43,991 nt of DNA, taken from positions 1 to 43,991 of the forward strand of contig CALUZC010000021.1 of assembly GCA_944325215.1 (NCBI GenBank), read 5' to 3'. The notes under the pieces were generated by a model. The model saw nothing but the letters and a program-made list of their open reading frames with translations. It was not told the DNA's origin and made no database searches. Positions within the stretch are counted from its first letter, which is position 1. The number at the start of each line of letters is the position of its first letter. Made by a program: the position numbers and the translations under genes. Source of the DNA: an uncultured Mucispirillum sp. GTDB taxonomy: Bacteria; Chrysiogenota; Deferribacteres; Deferribacterales; Mucispirillaceae. Below are positions 1-9,110 of this stretch, in pieces.

Positions 1-11
1 AAGCTCCTTTC
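1..11 (-). promoter_or_regulatory. Ribosome binding site of a gene beyond the left edge
   Basis: Read on the minus strand the first bases give AAAGGAGCTT, a near-perfect Shine-Dalgarno sequence running into the left edge. A minus-strand gene probably starts just outside the window, divergent from the first gene here. The start codon itself is not visible. Confidence 0.4.
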
Positions 12-208
12 ATATTTTTTTAGTATATCATAGAAAACTTAAGTTTGCACTATTTACAGACTTTTTTTCACAGGCTCAACTAATAAGTTCATATTATTTA
101 TTTATATAAAATGTGGTAACTAATTATTAGTTTATTACTTTTGAAATAATTTGTATATTTATCTTATATTATTATGGAGAACATATAATATCTTTAAATC
201 TATCTTTT

Positions 209-224
209 TGGCACTATATTTGCT
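209..224 (+). promoter_or_regulatory. Sigma54 (RpoN) promoter
   Basis: TGGCACTATATTTGCT matches the sigma54 consensus TGGCAC-N5-TTGCW, with the -24 GG and -12 GC exactly ten bases apart. It lies about 47 bases before the ATG of the downstream membrane protein, giving a short leader with a strong GGGAGG ribosome site. A weaker sigma70-like pair (TTGACT/TTTATT) overlaps it at about 227-255. The sigma54 match is clearly the better one. Two flagellar operons in this window have similar sites, so this gene may belong to the same regulon. Confidence 0.75.
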
Positions 225-270
225 TCTTGACTTATGAAGGTAAAAATGCTTTATTATTCGGGAGGCAAAT

Positions 271-840
271 ATGGCAACATTTATTTCTATTTTTCTTGCT
301 TTAGTTGCTGCCTGCATTAGTGTATTTGCATTGTTTTCCGTTAAAAAATCAAGTGAAACTGGCGATAATCACTTAGATGAAATTATGAGGTTAAAACAGC
401 ACCTTAATGAAACTAATGACAGGCTTGCACAACTTAAGCACGAACATAATGCGCTTTTAGAACAATTTAAACGTCTGCAGGAAGTATCTATTAATAACGA
501 TATGCAGGTGCTTTTAAATTCTGCTATAAAAGATTATAATGAGATAGCAAGTGTTACACCTGAAGAAGGTAATATTGGTAAACATGAACGAGCTAGAAAA
601 CAGGCTGCTGAAAAAGTGCTGCAGGCTTGCAATGAAGTATGCCAGCGTTTTATAGCTGAAGACTTAAGCCATAATACTTTTGCTTCTGTTTACAAATCTC
701 AGTTGCAGGATATTTTAAACAGTGATGATTTAAAAGAAATTTATACAAGTGTTAAAGGTAAGTACCCGTATATTGAACGGGTACTACTTGCTCCATCTGA
801 TGATTTACTCGCTGAATACAACCAAATCTCTGCTAACTAA
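271..840 (+). CDS. Small membrane-anchored coiled-coil protein, function unknown
   Basis: The protein has 189 residues and is not a family I recognise. Residues about 3-24 form one hydrophobic segment, likely an uncleaved N-terminal anchor. Residues about 36-75 are heptad-like and charged (a predicted coiled coil). The rest is soluble and mostly helical. It starts at an ATG seven bases after GGGAGG. A consensus sigma54 promoter lies just upstream and no operon partner follows: the next gene is convergent, 28 bases away. Sigma54 control is shared here with flgI and flgM, so a motility or envelope role is a reasonable inference, but nothing in the protein itself proves it. Confidence 0.75.
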   Translation: MATFISIFLALVAACISVFALFSVKKSSETGDNHLDEIMRLKQHLNETNDRLAQLKHEHNALLEQFKRLQEVSINNDMQVLLNSAIKDYNEIASVTPEEGNIGKHERARKQAAEKVLQACNEVCQRFIAEDLSHNTFASVYKSQLQDILNSDDLKEIYTSVKGKYPYIERVLLAPSDDLLAEYNQISAN

Positions 841-868
841 TTCTTATATAATTCATAATTTTTTTAAT

Positions 869-2947
869 CTAAAATTGAAACCCTGCTCCAAAAAATGGTG
901 TTTCTCCGCTTACTGTTGTTGTTAATATTCTCTCTACAAATATATTTATTCTATATGCTTTGCTGTATGTTGGGTCTATTTGAATAGAAAAGCCACCTTT
1001 TGCTAATAAACCTGCACTATTTTTACCATATGTATCAAAAAAATAACCACCATTGACTTCACCGAATAAGATAAAATTATTACTTAAATACAATTCAAGC
1101 CCAATGCCTGCAAATATACTATAATCCATACCACTACTACTGCTTATATTAGAACTTGAGTAATAATAGTAATCATCATGCAGCATACTTCTACCTGATT
1201 CAATCTTATTAGTACCTAATAGAAATCCAAGATTAGTATATAATCCAGTCCATCTATTAAAACGCCAGTGAGTTTGTAATGTTAAATCTGCAATAAATAC
1301 ATCTAAATTAAAACCACCACCAAAATTAAATCCTAAAAACCAAAATTCGTCTTTATAATCATAGCTTGACTTATGTAAATCTGATGTATGATGTTTTATT
1401 TCAGATTTTTTAACTGGTTCTTCTTTAGGTTTAGGGTTAAGAACTTCCAACATTTTTTCATATTCTTCTATCTCTGGAAATATACTGTATTTGATATCTA
1501 CTTTAAAAAATTGAGTTTTATTATTACCAAGATGAACCACATTAAACCCTGTTAAATATGGTGCTGACTGACTACCACCCTTTGCTTCCGCACCAAAAAG
1601 TGGTATTGCCTTAAAACTGCCCCTTGTTTCATACATTGTTCTAAATTCTTCTACACTATCAAATATATAATCAAAACTATACTTTTTACCATCATATTTT
1701 ATATATATGGGAAGCTTTAACTGGTCTATATTACGCTCTCCAAATGAAATAACAGCTTTTACAGTTTTTGATGAAATATATTGCCCATTAGAATACTTTT
1801 GCAGCCTTTTATATAATGGTTCTAATGCTTTCACTAATGATTTAGTTGCTTCTGTTTTATTATTTTCTATTTTTTCTTGATACGCATATTCTATATTTTT
1901 TATTTTTTCATTTTTATTTGCTTCAAACTCTTTTTTATGTTTTTCATATTCTGCTAATCTTGATTTATATTCATTTGTTTGCTCCCATTCCCCTTTAACT
2001 GGTTTTTTTTCTTGGAATATTTGGTTTTTAACAAGTTTTAACTGGTTATTATGAAGCTGTTTTAGTTTTTTATTATTAGCATCTGTAACGGTCTTATACT
2101 CTTTGATTAATGCAGCAAAATTAACACGAACACTTGCTGCATCTATTACAATCATTTCAATAGTATCACTTGCTGCTGCATCTAATGTTTTATCATTTAT
2201 TAATGCATTTTGCGTAAGCTCTGCTAAAAGTGCCTGATATTCCATTTCAGCTTTTGCTTCTGCATTTTTTTCTTCAGCTATTTTTTTCTTTAATGCTGCA
2301 TCTTGAGCTTTATATTCTTTTTCTAAACGCTCTAATTCCTGCACCGCTTCTAGTTCTGCCTGTTTCTGCCTGCGTTCTGCCTCCATTAACTGCTGTTTTG
2401 CATTTGCCATTTCAATTTCAAGCTGTTTCTGTCTTGCAGCCTGCACTTTTGCAATATTTTCTGCCTCTTTACTTAGTGTTTTATCATATTCTTCCTTAGA
2501 AGCATTTTTTAATTTTTTCTCTAAATCAAGCTTTGCTTTTCTTTCCTGTTCTAGTTCTTTTTTTAAGGCTTCATTTTGCATAAGCTGCCTTAAAAATGCA
2601 TCAAGCTCGGCTGAATCTACAGTGGCAGTAACCTGCACAGTAATATATGTAACACCTTTTATAGTTTCTTGTTTTAAAAGTTTCGTTTCTTTTTGAGCAA
2701 TAGCACTTGTCTGCATTTTGATTTCATCTTTAGATATTTTTCCATCAACCAAAACAGTATCAGTAGATATGGCAACACCTGCTTCCTCTGCTGCCTGCCT
2801 TGCCAGTTTCTCGCTAGTATATTTTAAAACCTGTTCTACTGACTGGTTTTGAGGAACAACTACTCGCTCTGTCTTTGTGATTTTTTTTACTTCACCATAA
2901 GAAAATAATGGTATAAATAAAAAACAAATTATGAGTATATAACGCAT
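869..2947 (-). CDS. Envelope protein: signal peptide, coiled coil and C-terminal beta-barrel
   Basis: The start is the ATG at 2947, which begins a clear signal peptide (MRYILIICFLFIPLFSYG) and follows GGGAG; a longer frame upstream is unlikely. The mature region opens with about 100 residues that look like the FlgT-N/LPP20-type fold (a run of Ala/Glu-rich helix, then 'GVTYITVQVTATVD'). About 130 residues of highly charged Ala/Glu/Lys/Gln coiled coil follow, then a mixed domain. The last roughly 160 residues alternate aromatic and polar residues as in an outer-membrane barrel and end GAGFQF, with the terminal Phe typical of BAM substrates. The mature protein is about 675 residues. The full architecture is not one I can name. 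It is monocistronic and convergent to the preceding gene. Confidence 0.7.
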   Translation of the reverse strand: MRYILIICFLFIPLFSYGEVKKITKTERVVVPQNQSVEQVLKYTSEKLARQAAEEAGVAISTDTVLVDGKISKDEIKMQTSAIAQKETKLLKQETIKGVTYITVQVTATVDSAELDAFLRQLMQNEALKKELEQERKAKLDLEKKLKNASKEEYDKTLSKEAENIAKVQAARQKQLEIEMANAKQQLMEAERRQKQAELEAVQELERLEKEYKAQDAALKKKIAEEKNAEAKAEMEYQALLAELTQNALINDKTLDAAASDTIEMIVIDAASVRVNFAALIKEYKTVTDANNKKLKQLHNNQLKLVKNQIFQEKKPVKGEWEQTNEYKSRLAEYEKHKKEFEANKNEKIKNIEYAYQEKIENNKTEATKSLVKALEPLYKRLQKYSNGQYISSKTVKAVISFGERNIDQLKLPIYIKYDGKKYSFDYIFDSVEEFRTMYETRGSFKAIPLFGAEAKGGSQSAPYLTGFNVVHLGNNKTQFFKVDIKYSIFPEIEEYEKMLEVLNPKPKEEPVKKSEIKHHTSDLHKSSYDYKDEFWFLGFNFGGGFNLDVFIADLTLQTHWRFNRWTGLYTNLGFLLGTNKIESGRSMLHDDYYYYSSSNISSSSGMDYSIFAGIGLELYLSNNFILFGEVNGGYFFDTYGKNSAGLLAKGGFSIQIDPTYSKAYRINIFVERILTTTVSGETPFFGAGFQF

Positions 2948-3122
2948 TTCACTCCCAGATATATATACTACTCTAAACATCTAACTAATAAAAATCAATC
3001 GATTATTTGAATTGCTGCATATAGATATTAAGACAATTCAAGTGTTATAAAGTTTTTTCACTCTTATATCAACAATTTATAATTTTAGTAAAAATTTACT
3101 CTTGAATATAATTTTTTTTTCT

Positions 3123-3262
3123 GATAGATATAAATCAGAGTTAAGTGGAAGCAGGTTCAAGTCCTGCACTGCCCCCGCAACTGTATGCCAGACAAAACCC
3201 ATTATGCCACTGTTTTTCGGGAAGGCGGGTAGAGGATGAAGGCAAGTCAGGATATACTTATC
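3123..3262 (+). promoter_or_regulatory. Cobalamin (B12) riboswitch
   Basis: The conserved cobalamin aptamer blocks appear in order: CAAGTCCTGCACTGCCCCCG with CAACTGTA (about 3158-3185), GCCACTG, CGGGAAGGCGGG, GATGAAGGCAAGTCAGGAT (the B12 box). The ends GATA..TATA and TATA..TATC can pair as P1. A CTTC/GAAG hairpin follows at about 3273-3286. A weak TAACTA/TAGTTA hairpin with a T-rich tail at about 3339-3372 could be the terminator of the expression platform. It sits about 180 bases upstream of nrdB. Cobalamin repression of a B12-independent class I reductase is known from Streptomyces. This arrangement implies a B12-dependent class II enzyme elsewhere in the genome. Confidence 0.93.
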
Positions 3263-3440
3263 TCATCAATATTCTTCGGAGGGAAGCTAACTTATGTGTG
3301 TGTACTCTTATTAATCTAAATTTTATTCACCACTTTTATAACTAACTATACAGGTAGTTACTTAATATTTTTGTGCATTGACCTCGCTTAAAAATATCAC
3401 TGCCTGCCTAGTTAGTATTTTATGTATTAAGGATAATTAT

Positions 3441-4523
3441 ATGACAAAACCAGTATTAGATATTTCATTTAAAGTAGAAAATGAAAAAATATTTTTTGGA
3501 AAATTTGGTAATTATATTCGTATTGATAATATTACCCATGATATTGCAAGGAAACTAAAAGAGATAAGTGAAGCAAACACTTGGTTTACAAAAGAAATTG
3601 ATTATAAATCAGATAAAACTAAATTTCAAAACCTGCCACCAGATGTAAAACGTGCTTTTAAACTTAATATTGCATACCAAACATTAATGGATAGTGGTGT
3701 AACAAGTGGTATCAGCTATGTGCTTTCTCAAGTTGTTACAAGCTCTATCTGGAGCCTTCTATATGCTCGTATTGCCATTGAAGAAGCAATACATGCAGAA
3801 TCATATTCTTATGGGCTTTCAGAAGTATTTGGCCATGCTGCTGCCCTTACTTTAGATTTAGTATATACTGATGAATTTGTAAAAAAACGTATGGAAAGTG
3901 AATGCGAACTCTTTGATAAGGTATCTGAAATATGTATAGAAAACAGTAGTAAATATAGTATGGAAGAAAAACAAACTGCTCTTTTACGCCTGCTTTTAGG
4001 GATATATTTTTTAGAAGGTATAAAGTTTCCTTTTTCATTTCTAGTTACTTTTATTATTAATGATAACTATGATAATGCGATTTCAGGTTTTACTAAAACT
4101 ATTAAATTAATTGCCCATGATGAATTATCAGTCCATGTGGTTACAGGTAAAAATGTTTTAAATATTTTATCAAAAGAAGAAGAACAGGGCTTTAAATACT
4201 TATTTGATAACGGCACCTTTGCTAAAATGGCAAACGAAATAGCTCAAAATGTCGTAGAACAGGAAGTATTATGGGCAAAATATCTTTTTGATGACCATGA
4301 AGTTGCAGGAATAAACAGCCAAATATCAGAAAGTTTTATTAAATACTGGGCAAATATTAGGTTAAAAGATATAGGTGTTAATGATAACCCATATATGAAA
4401 TCAGAAAAGACTGATATTATTGATTTTTTTAATAATTATAGAAATATTAATAAACAAAATGCAGCCTTACAGGAAACTTCCAATACTTCATACCAAAAAG
4501 GCACACTTAAAAATGATTTATAA
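3441..4523 (+). CDS. nrdB: Class I ribonucleoside-diphosphate reductase, beta (radical) subunit
   Basis: This is the 360-residue R2 subunit, which generates the radical used by NrdA to reduce ribonucleotides. The start chosen is the ATG at 3441 after AAGGA; an in-frame ATG 63 bases upstream gives an unlikely N-terminus. The carboxylate and histidine ligands can be aligned to E. coli NrdB: D84 in YQTLMDSG, E115 and H118 in EEAIH, E204 in FLEGIKF, E238 in AHDEL. The radical Tyr122 equivalent is present (IHAESY). An oddity: the last motif reads DELSVH, so the histidine is four residues after the glutamate instead of three. The C-terminal tail contains NTSYQKG, where the Tyr356 radical relay would be. 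It is the first gene after the B12 riboswitch and is followed by nrdA after 8 bases. Confidence 0.93.
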   Translation: MTKPVLDISFKVENEKIFFGKFGNYIRIDNITHDIARKLKEISEANTWFTKEIDYKSDKTKFQNLPPDVKRAFKLNIAYQTLMDSGVTSGISYVLSQVVTSSIWSLLYARIAIEEAIHAESYSYGLSEVFGHAAALTLDLVYTDEFVKKRMESECELFDKVSEICIENSSKYSMEEKQTALLRLLLGIYFLEGIKFPFSFLVTFIINDNYDNAISGFTKTIKLIAHDELSVHVVTGKNVLNILSKEEEQGFKYLFDNGTFAKMANEIAQNVVEQEVLWAKYLFDDHEVAGINSQISESFIKYWANIRLKDIGVNDNPYMKSEKTDIIDFFNNYRNINKQNAALQETSNTSYQKGTLKNDL

Positions 4524-4531
4524 GGTGAAAT

Positions 4532-6808
4532 ATGGTTACTTTAGCAGAAGGTAAAAAACATATAATAATAAAAAGAGATGGCAGGCATGAGCCATATAAT
4601 GAAGAAAAACTTAGAAAAGTTACTTCATGGGCTACTGGTGGCAAAGATGCTTTTACAAATAAACTGCTTAACGATTTAAATATTAAAATCAATAATAAAA
4701 TGAAAATAACTGACCTTTATGATGCTTTAATTAATACGGCAGTAAATAATATAAGCCCACTTTATACTGAATATGATGAGATAGCAGAAAAGCTTTATTT
4801 AATGAAAATATATAAAGAAACTTACGGGCTTAAAAAAACAGGGCAGTATCCCCATTTAAGTTTAGTGCTTACTCGCGGTGTATCAGGTGGTGTATATAAC
4901 AAAGAATTTATAAACTCATTTACACACAAAGAAATAGATATGTTAAATGATATGATAGTGCCAGATAGAGATTTTATTTTTACATATAAAGCACTTAATA
5001 TATTCTTTACAAAATACTGTAAAACCATAAAAAATAAAAAACTTGAACTGCCGCAGATTACTTATATGGTTGCTGCCATGTATTCTTTTTATAATGATGA
5101 TAAGAAAAAGCGTATGCAGCTTATTAAAGATACATATGATATGTTAAGCCTGCATAAAATTACATTTGCTACACCACGTATTATGAACAGCGGCTACAAT
5201 AATGCACAGCTTGCATCATGCGTATTAAATACTCCAGATGATGATACATGGAGCTTAAACCAAACTGACTCAAATATTGCTTTATACTCTAAATTTTCTG
5301 GTGGCATTGCTTATGATGTATCAAATATTCGTGCATCAGGTTCAAAAATTGCATCATTTAATGGCACTTCTGATGGTCCTGTGCCTTTTATTAAGAGAGT
5401 AGAGCAGACAATTTCTGCTTTTAACCAGCAAAGCAAACGAAAAGGCTCATGTGTTATTACTTTTCCTTTCTGGCATTATGATGTGCAGGATATGGTAATG
5501 TTAAAAGATGCAGGCGGCACAGAAGATACACGGGCTAGAAAATTAATGTATTCCATTCGTATCCATAATATATTTAAGGAACGAGTAGAACAAAATGGGG
5601 ATATTACCCTTTTTGACCCAAAAGAAACTCCACTATTAAATACTACATATGGTAAAGAGTTTGATAAAGCCTACCTTTACTATGAAACAAAACCGGGTAT
5701 TAGAAAAAAAACTATTAAAGCAAAAGATTTACTTTATCTTATATTAAAAATACGTACAGAAAGTGGTAATCTATACTTAACTTTTGTTGATAATATTAAT
5801 GAACAGTCTGTTTTAAATACATTTGTTGGTGCATCTAATTTATGTACTGAAGTGCTTGTGCCATCATCTGCTTCAAAACTTATATCTGAAAAACTTTATT
5901 TAAATGAAGATAATGAGTATGAAATACATCAGGTAAAAAAAAGTGGTGAAATAGGTATATGTAATCTTTGTTCTATTAACCTTATATCATGGGATAATAT
6001 GGATTATAAACAAAAGTCTGAATTTTCATATACTTTGCTTAGGGGCTGCGATAATATAATAGATTCCCAGTTTTACCCAGTAAAAGAGGGGGAAGCTGCT
6101 AATAAGAAAAATAGACCAATAGGCATAGGTGTGCTAAATTATGCTAACCTGCTTGCAAAAAACAAAATAAAATTTACAGATGAGAAAGCAAAAGAATTTA
6201 CTAATGCACTTTTTGATGATTTATATTTTCACTTATATTCTGCTGCCTGTTCATTGGCTAAAGAACGCGGACCATACCCTGCATTTAAAAACTCAAAATG
6301 GCATAGTGGAAAAACTCCATTTCATTTATCATTATTTGATTATAAATCATTTAATTTAAAGGTTGATAAGAAAAAATGGAATAGATTAGCTGATGATATA
6401 AAAACATTTGGTATTCGTTTTTCTTATGTGGCAGCTATTGCACCAACTGCTACAAGTGGTAAAAGCATTAATGCTACAGAATCTATTGAGCCTGTTATGG
6501 ACCTTTTCTATATGGAAGAAGGTATCCAAAACCTGCCTACACTTGTTGCTAATATTAAAGAAAATAGAATGTTCTATGAACGATGCTGGGATATTCCAGC
6601 AAAAACAATTATAGAACTTGCAGCAATAAGGCAAAAATATATTGATCAGGCACAATCTATCACACTTTACTATAAAAAACCAGAATCAGCGAAAGCTTTA
6701 TGGGAAGATATAAAATATGCAATGGAGCTTGGTATAAAAACACTTTATTATATGAAGACACCTAAAGCAAATTACAGTGATGAAGAAATATGTGAAAGCT
6801 GCAGTTAA
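4532..6808 (+). CDS. nrdA: Class I ribonucleoside-diphosphate reductase, alpha (catalytic) subunit
   Basis: This subunit reduces ribonucleoside diphosphates to deoxyribonucleotides, with NrdB as partner. It has 758 residues, close to the 761 of E. coli NrdA. An ATP-cone lies at about residues 8-95 (IIKRDGRHEPYNEEKL). The redox cysteine is in ASCVLN (about 229). The catalytic Asn-Cys-Glu set is in ASNLCTEV (about 437) and the second redox cysteine is in IGICNLCS. The radical-relay pair TLYY is near 738-740. The tail ends CESC, the shuttle cysteine pair for thioredoxin or glutaredoxin. The nrdB-nrdA order and close spacing indicate a two-gene operon under the B12 riboswitch. The retained ATP-cone suggests dATP feedback. 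Confidence 0.96.
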   Translation: MVTLAEGKKHIIIKRDGRHEPYNEEKLRKVTSWATGGKDAFTNKLLNDLNIKINNKMKITDLYDALINTAVNNISPLYTEYDEIAEKLYLMKIYKETYGLKKTGQYPHLSLVLTRGVSGGVYNKEFINSFTHKEIDMLNDMIVPDRDFIFTYKALNIFFTKYCKTIKNKKLELPQITYMVAAMYSFYNDDKKKRMQLIKDTYDMLSLHKITFATPRIMNSGYNNAQLASCVLNTPDDDTWSLNQTDSNIALYSKFSGGIAYDVSNIRASGSKIASFNGTSDGPVPFIKRVEQTISAFNQQSKRKGSCVITFPFWHYDVQDMVMLKDAGGTEDTRARKLMYSIRIHNIFKERVEQNGDITLFDPKETPLLNTTYGKEFDKAYLYYETKPGIRKKTIKAKDLLYLILKIRTESGNLYLTFVDNINEQSVLNTFVGASNLCTEVLVPSSASKLISEKLYLNEDNEYEIHQVKKSGEIGICNLCSINLISWDNMDYKQKSEFSYTLLRGCDNIIDSQFYPVKEGEAANKKNRPIGIGVLNYANLLAKNKIKFTDEKAKEFTNALFDDLYFHLYSAACSLAKERGPYPAFKNSKWHSGKTPFHLSLFDYKSFNLKVDKKKWNRLADDIKTFGIRFSYVAAIAPTATSGKSINATESIEPVMDLFYMEEGIQNLPTLVANIKENRMFYERCWDIPAKTIIELAAIRQKYIDQAQSITLYYKKPESAKALWEDIKYAMELGIKTLYYMKTPKANYSDEEICESCS

Positions 6809-6905
6809 TTAATATATTATACTCTTTTGTTAAAAATTTGCATATTATTTTTATTGATAATACTTGTATTTTTATGCTAGACTTACTAAATTTCAAGGTT
6901 GGGTT

Positions 6906-8561
6906 ATGGTAGCTTTTTTTACAAGTATTTTTCAATTAATTATTGCAGGTTTAGTAATATTTGCTGTGTTACGTATACGTAAAAATCTACATGCAAAAAA
7001 AAGGAGTAGATATATGTTAATAACTTTTTTTATAATTTTAGGTATAGTTTTAATTGCAAGTAGTGCCACAGTAATATACTCTACAAAAAATCTGCCACGA
7101 GATTATAAAAATAAAATATCTGCTAAAATTATTATCCCACCATTTAATATTCTTGATACACCTATAAGCTCAGTTTATAAAGATGAGCTTATTGATAACC
7201 CTAAAAAAAGTGGTGCTATGCTTATAAAAAGTGGTAAAGTTGCATTTTTACACCGTATTGCTTTAGTTCGAATGGCACGCCACAGCGTAGAACTCCAAAC
7301 ATATATATATGAAAACGATGTAACATCAAGAATATTAATGCATGAATTAAAAATGGCAGCAGACAGGGGAGTAAAGGTTAGAATAATAGTAGATGATAAC
7401 GGGCTTTCTTCTGATACAAGCGATATTATGCTTCTAAACTATCATCCAAATATACAAGTAAAAGTATTTAACCCTTACGAATATCGCTCAAAAATATTAA
7501 AATATCCGCAGTTTTTATTTAATATATCACGCCTTAATTACAGAATGCATAATAAACTTTTTATTGTTGATGGCTCTGCTGTAATAATTGGCGGCAGAAA
7601 TGTTGCAAGCAACTATTTTGATGATAGTGCTGAGATGAATTTTTCAGATACTGATGTGCTTTTTATTGGAAAACTTGCTCAAGATGCACTAGGTTCATTT
7701 GAAGAATACTTTAGCTATCACAAATCTATCCCTGTAGATGTATTTCCAAACCATAATAACCCTAAAGAGCTAGAAGATTTAGTTAATAATATTGTTGCAA
7801 AATCTGCATATTATCACCAGGAAAAAGAAATATTTAATGAGGCTGTTAAAATATTTATAGAAAGTTATAATGCCAAGAAATTCCCTATATATTGGGGTAA
7901 TGCCAGATTAATTGCAGACAGTCCTAAAAAAGCAGAGGGTGGCGAACAAGTAAGCCCAATAATAGATGCACTTGATGGGTTATGGAAAGAAACTAAAAAA
8001 TCTATATATGTATCAGCTGCATATTTTGTGCCTGGTAAAAATGGTACAGAAAACTTAATTAAGGGAGCAAAAAGCGGTATAGATATAAATATATTAACAA
8101 ACTCACTTTCTTCAACAGATGCCACTGTAGTATATTCTGGCTGGGACAGATATAGAGATGACTTAATAAGAAATGGTGTCAATATTTATGAATTTCGTAA
8201 CGAAGGCTATAAAGTCTATAACAGACATAATTCTGGTGCATCATTGCATAGCAAAACAATAGTAGTAGACGATAAAATAAGCTGGATAGGAAGTTTTAAT
8301 CTAGATGGCAGGTCTGCAATATATAATACAGAAGTAATTGCCGCATTTTTCAATGAGGATTTTGCAAAAATTTTAAGACAGGCTATGGAAAAAGACATGT
8401 CTGAATACGTTTCATGGCACCTTTTTGAAGAAAATGGTAAAGTAAAATGGAAAACAAATAGAGATGATAAAGTCATAATATCACCTCACAGCCCAGATAC
8501 CACATTTTTAAAACGAATTACAACATTTTTACTAAAGATTATACCTGAAAAGTTGATATAG
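6906..8561 (+). CDS. Cardiolipin synthase-like phospholipase D family protein
   Basis: This is a membrane PLD-superfamily enzyme, most likely making cardiolipin from two phosphatidylglycerols. The start chosen is the ATG at 6906 after AAGGTT; an earlier TTG at 6864 lacks a ribosome site. Two N-terminal hydrophobic segments (about residues 3-22 and 36-58) are followed by two HKD motifs: MHNKLFIVDGSAVIIGG near 213 and LHSKTIVVDDKISWIGSFN near 447. Both have the HxKx4D residues and downstream Gly/Ser/Asn. The length of about 552 residues is a little above bacterial Cls (about 480). It is a separate unit about 100 bases after nrdA. Another PLD transferase such as a phosphatidylserine synthase is possible but less likely given the two membrane segments. 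Confidence 0.85.
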   Translation: MVAFFTSIFQLIIAGLVIFAVLRIRKNLHAKKRSRYMLITFFIILGIVLIASSATVIYSTKNLPRDYKNKISAKIIIPPFNILDTPISSVYKDELIDNPKKSGAMLIKSGKVAFLHRIALVRMARHSVELQTYIYENDVTSRILMHELKMAADRGVKVRIIVDDNGLSSDTSDIMLLNYHPNIQVKVFNPYEYRSKILKYPQFLFNISRLNYRMHNKLFIVDGSAVIIGGRNVASNYFDDSAEMNFSDTDVLFIGKLAQDALGSFEEYFSYHKSIPVDVFPNHNNPKELEDLVNNIVAKSAYYHQEKEIFNEAVKIFIESYNAKKFPIYWGNARLIADSPKKAEGGEQVSPIIDALDGLWKETKKSIYVSAAYFVPGKNGTENLIKGAKSGIDINILTNSLSSTDATVVYSGWDRYRDDLIRNGVNIYEFRNEGYKVYNRHNSGASLHSKTIVVDDKISWIGSFNLDGRSAIYNTEVIAAFFNEDFAKILRQAMEKDMSEYVSWHLFEENGKVKWKTNRDDKVIISPHSPDTTFLKRITTFLLKIIPEKLI

Positions 8562-8639
8562 AGTTATGCTTTATGCTTTATTCTTTACTTTTTACTACAC
8601 ATATGTTATACGTATCATATATATTTGTTATAAGTGAAA

Positions 8640-9110
8640 ATGTTTAGATTTATTTGTTTATTTTTGTCTGTTCTTTTTTTATATTCTTGTGCATTAAAAC
8701 CTGTTCAAGTTACTAAGAATACTGATTTTAAACAGTATAAATATGCATATATTAATTCAAGTAATACTGTAACATCTGTCAGTAGTTATACAGATTATAA
8801 TTCATATTCTCATTCATATTCTCAACATGTTAATCCAAGCGAATATATTGCTGGTTTTTTAATGAAAAATGATATATTAATTATAAACCAAATTAAGCAG
8901 CCTAAAAAAACTTTAATTGTTAATTATGGGCAGAGTGGTAAACGAAATATTGCTGGTGGTTTATTTGGGTATACTCTTGAAGTTACAGTCCAATTTATAG
9001 ATGCATCTTCTCATAATCTGATTGCAAAATGTTCTGCAGAAGGTTTTGGTGGTTCAGAAGTAGAAGATATAAGACAAGCGATCGACAGGTGCTTGCAGAG
9101 TTTAATGTAG
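8640..9110 (+). CDS. Small lipoprotein, function unknown
   Basis: The 156-residue protein begins with a lipoprotein signal (MFRFICLFLSVLFLYSC) whose Cys follows LYS. A GTG two codons upstream is an alternative start. After a Ser/Tyr-rich stretch (about residues 40-65) the C-terminal half looks like a compact beta-rich domain with 'GGLFGYTLEVTVQFID' and ends in a helix containing DIRQAIDRCLQSL. It resembles small outer-membrane lipoproteins of the DUF4136 kind in outline, but I cannot assign a family. Its last 9 bases overlap the convergent fic gene. Confidence 0.7.
   Translation: MFRFICLFLSVLFLYSCALKPVQVTKNTDFKQYKYAYINSSNTVTSVSSYTDYNSYSHSYSQHVNPSEYIAGFLMKNDILIINQIKQPKKTLIVNYGQSGKRNIAGGLFGYTLEVTVQFIDASSHNLIAKCSAEGFGGSEVEDIRQAIDRCLQSLM

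Noticed and set aside
227-255. Sigma70-like TTGACT/TTTATT with 17-base spacer before the first gene
   Set aside because: The -10 match is only four of six and the overlapping sigma54 consensus is much stronger; not listed as a separate promoter.
3145-3345. A 66-codon plus-strand frame
   Set aside because: It lies in and just after the cobalamin riboswitch and its residues follow from the conserved aptamer bases.
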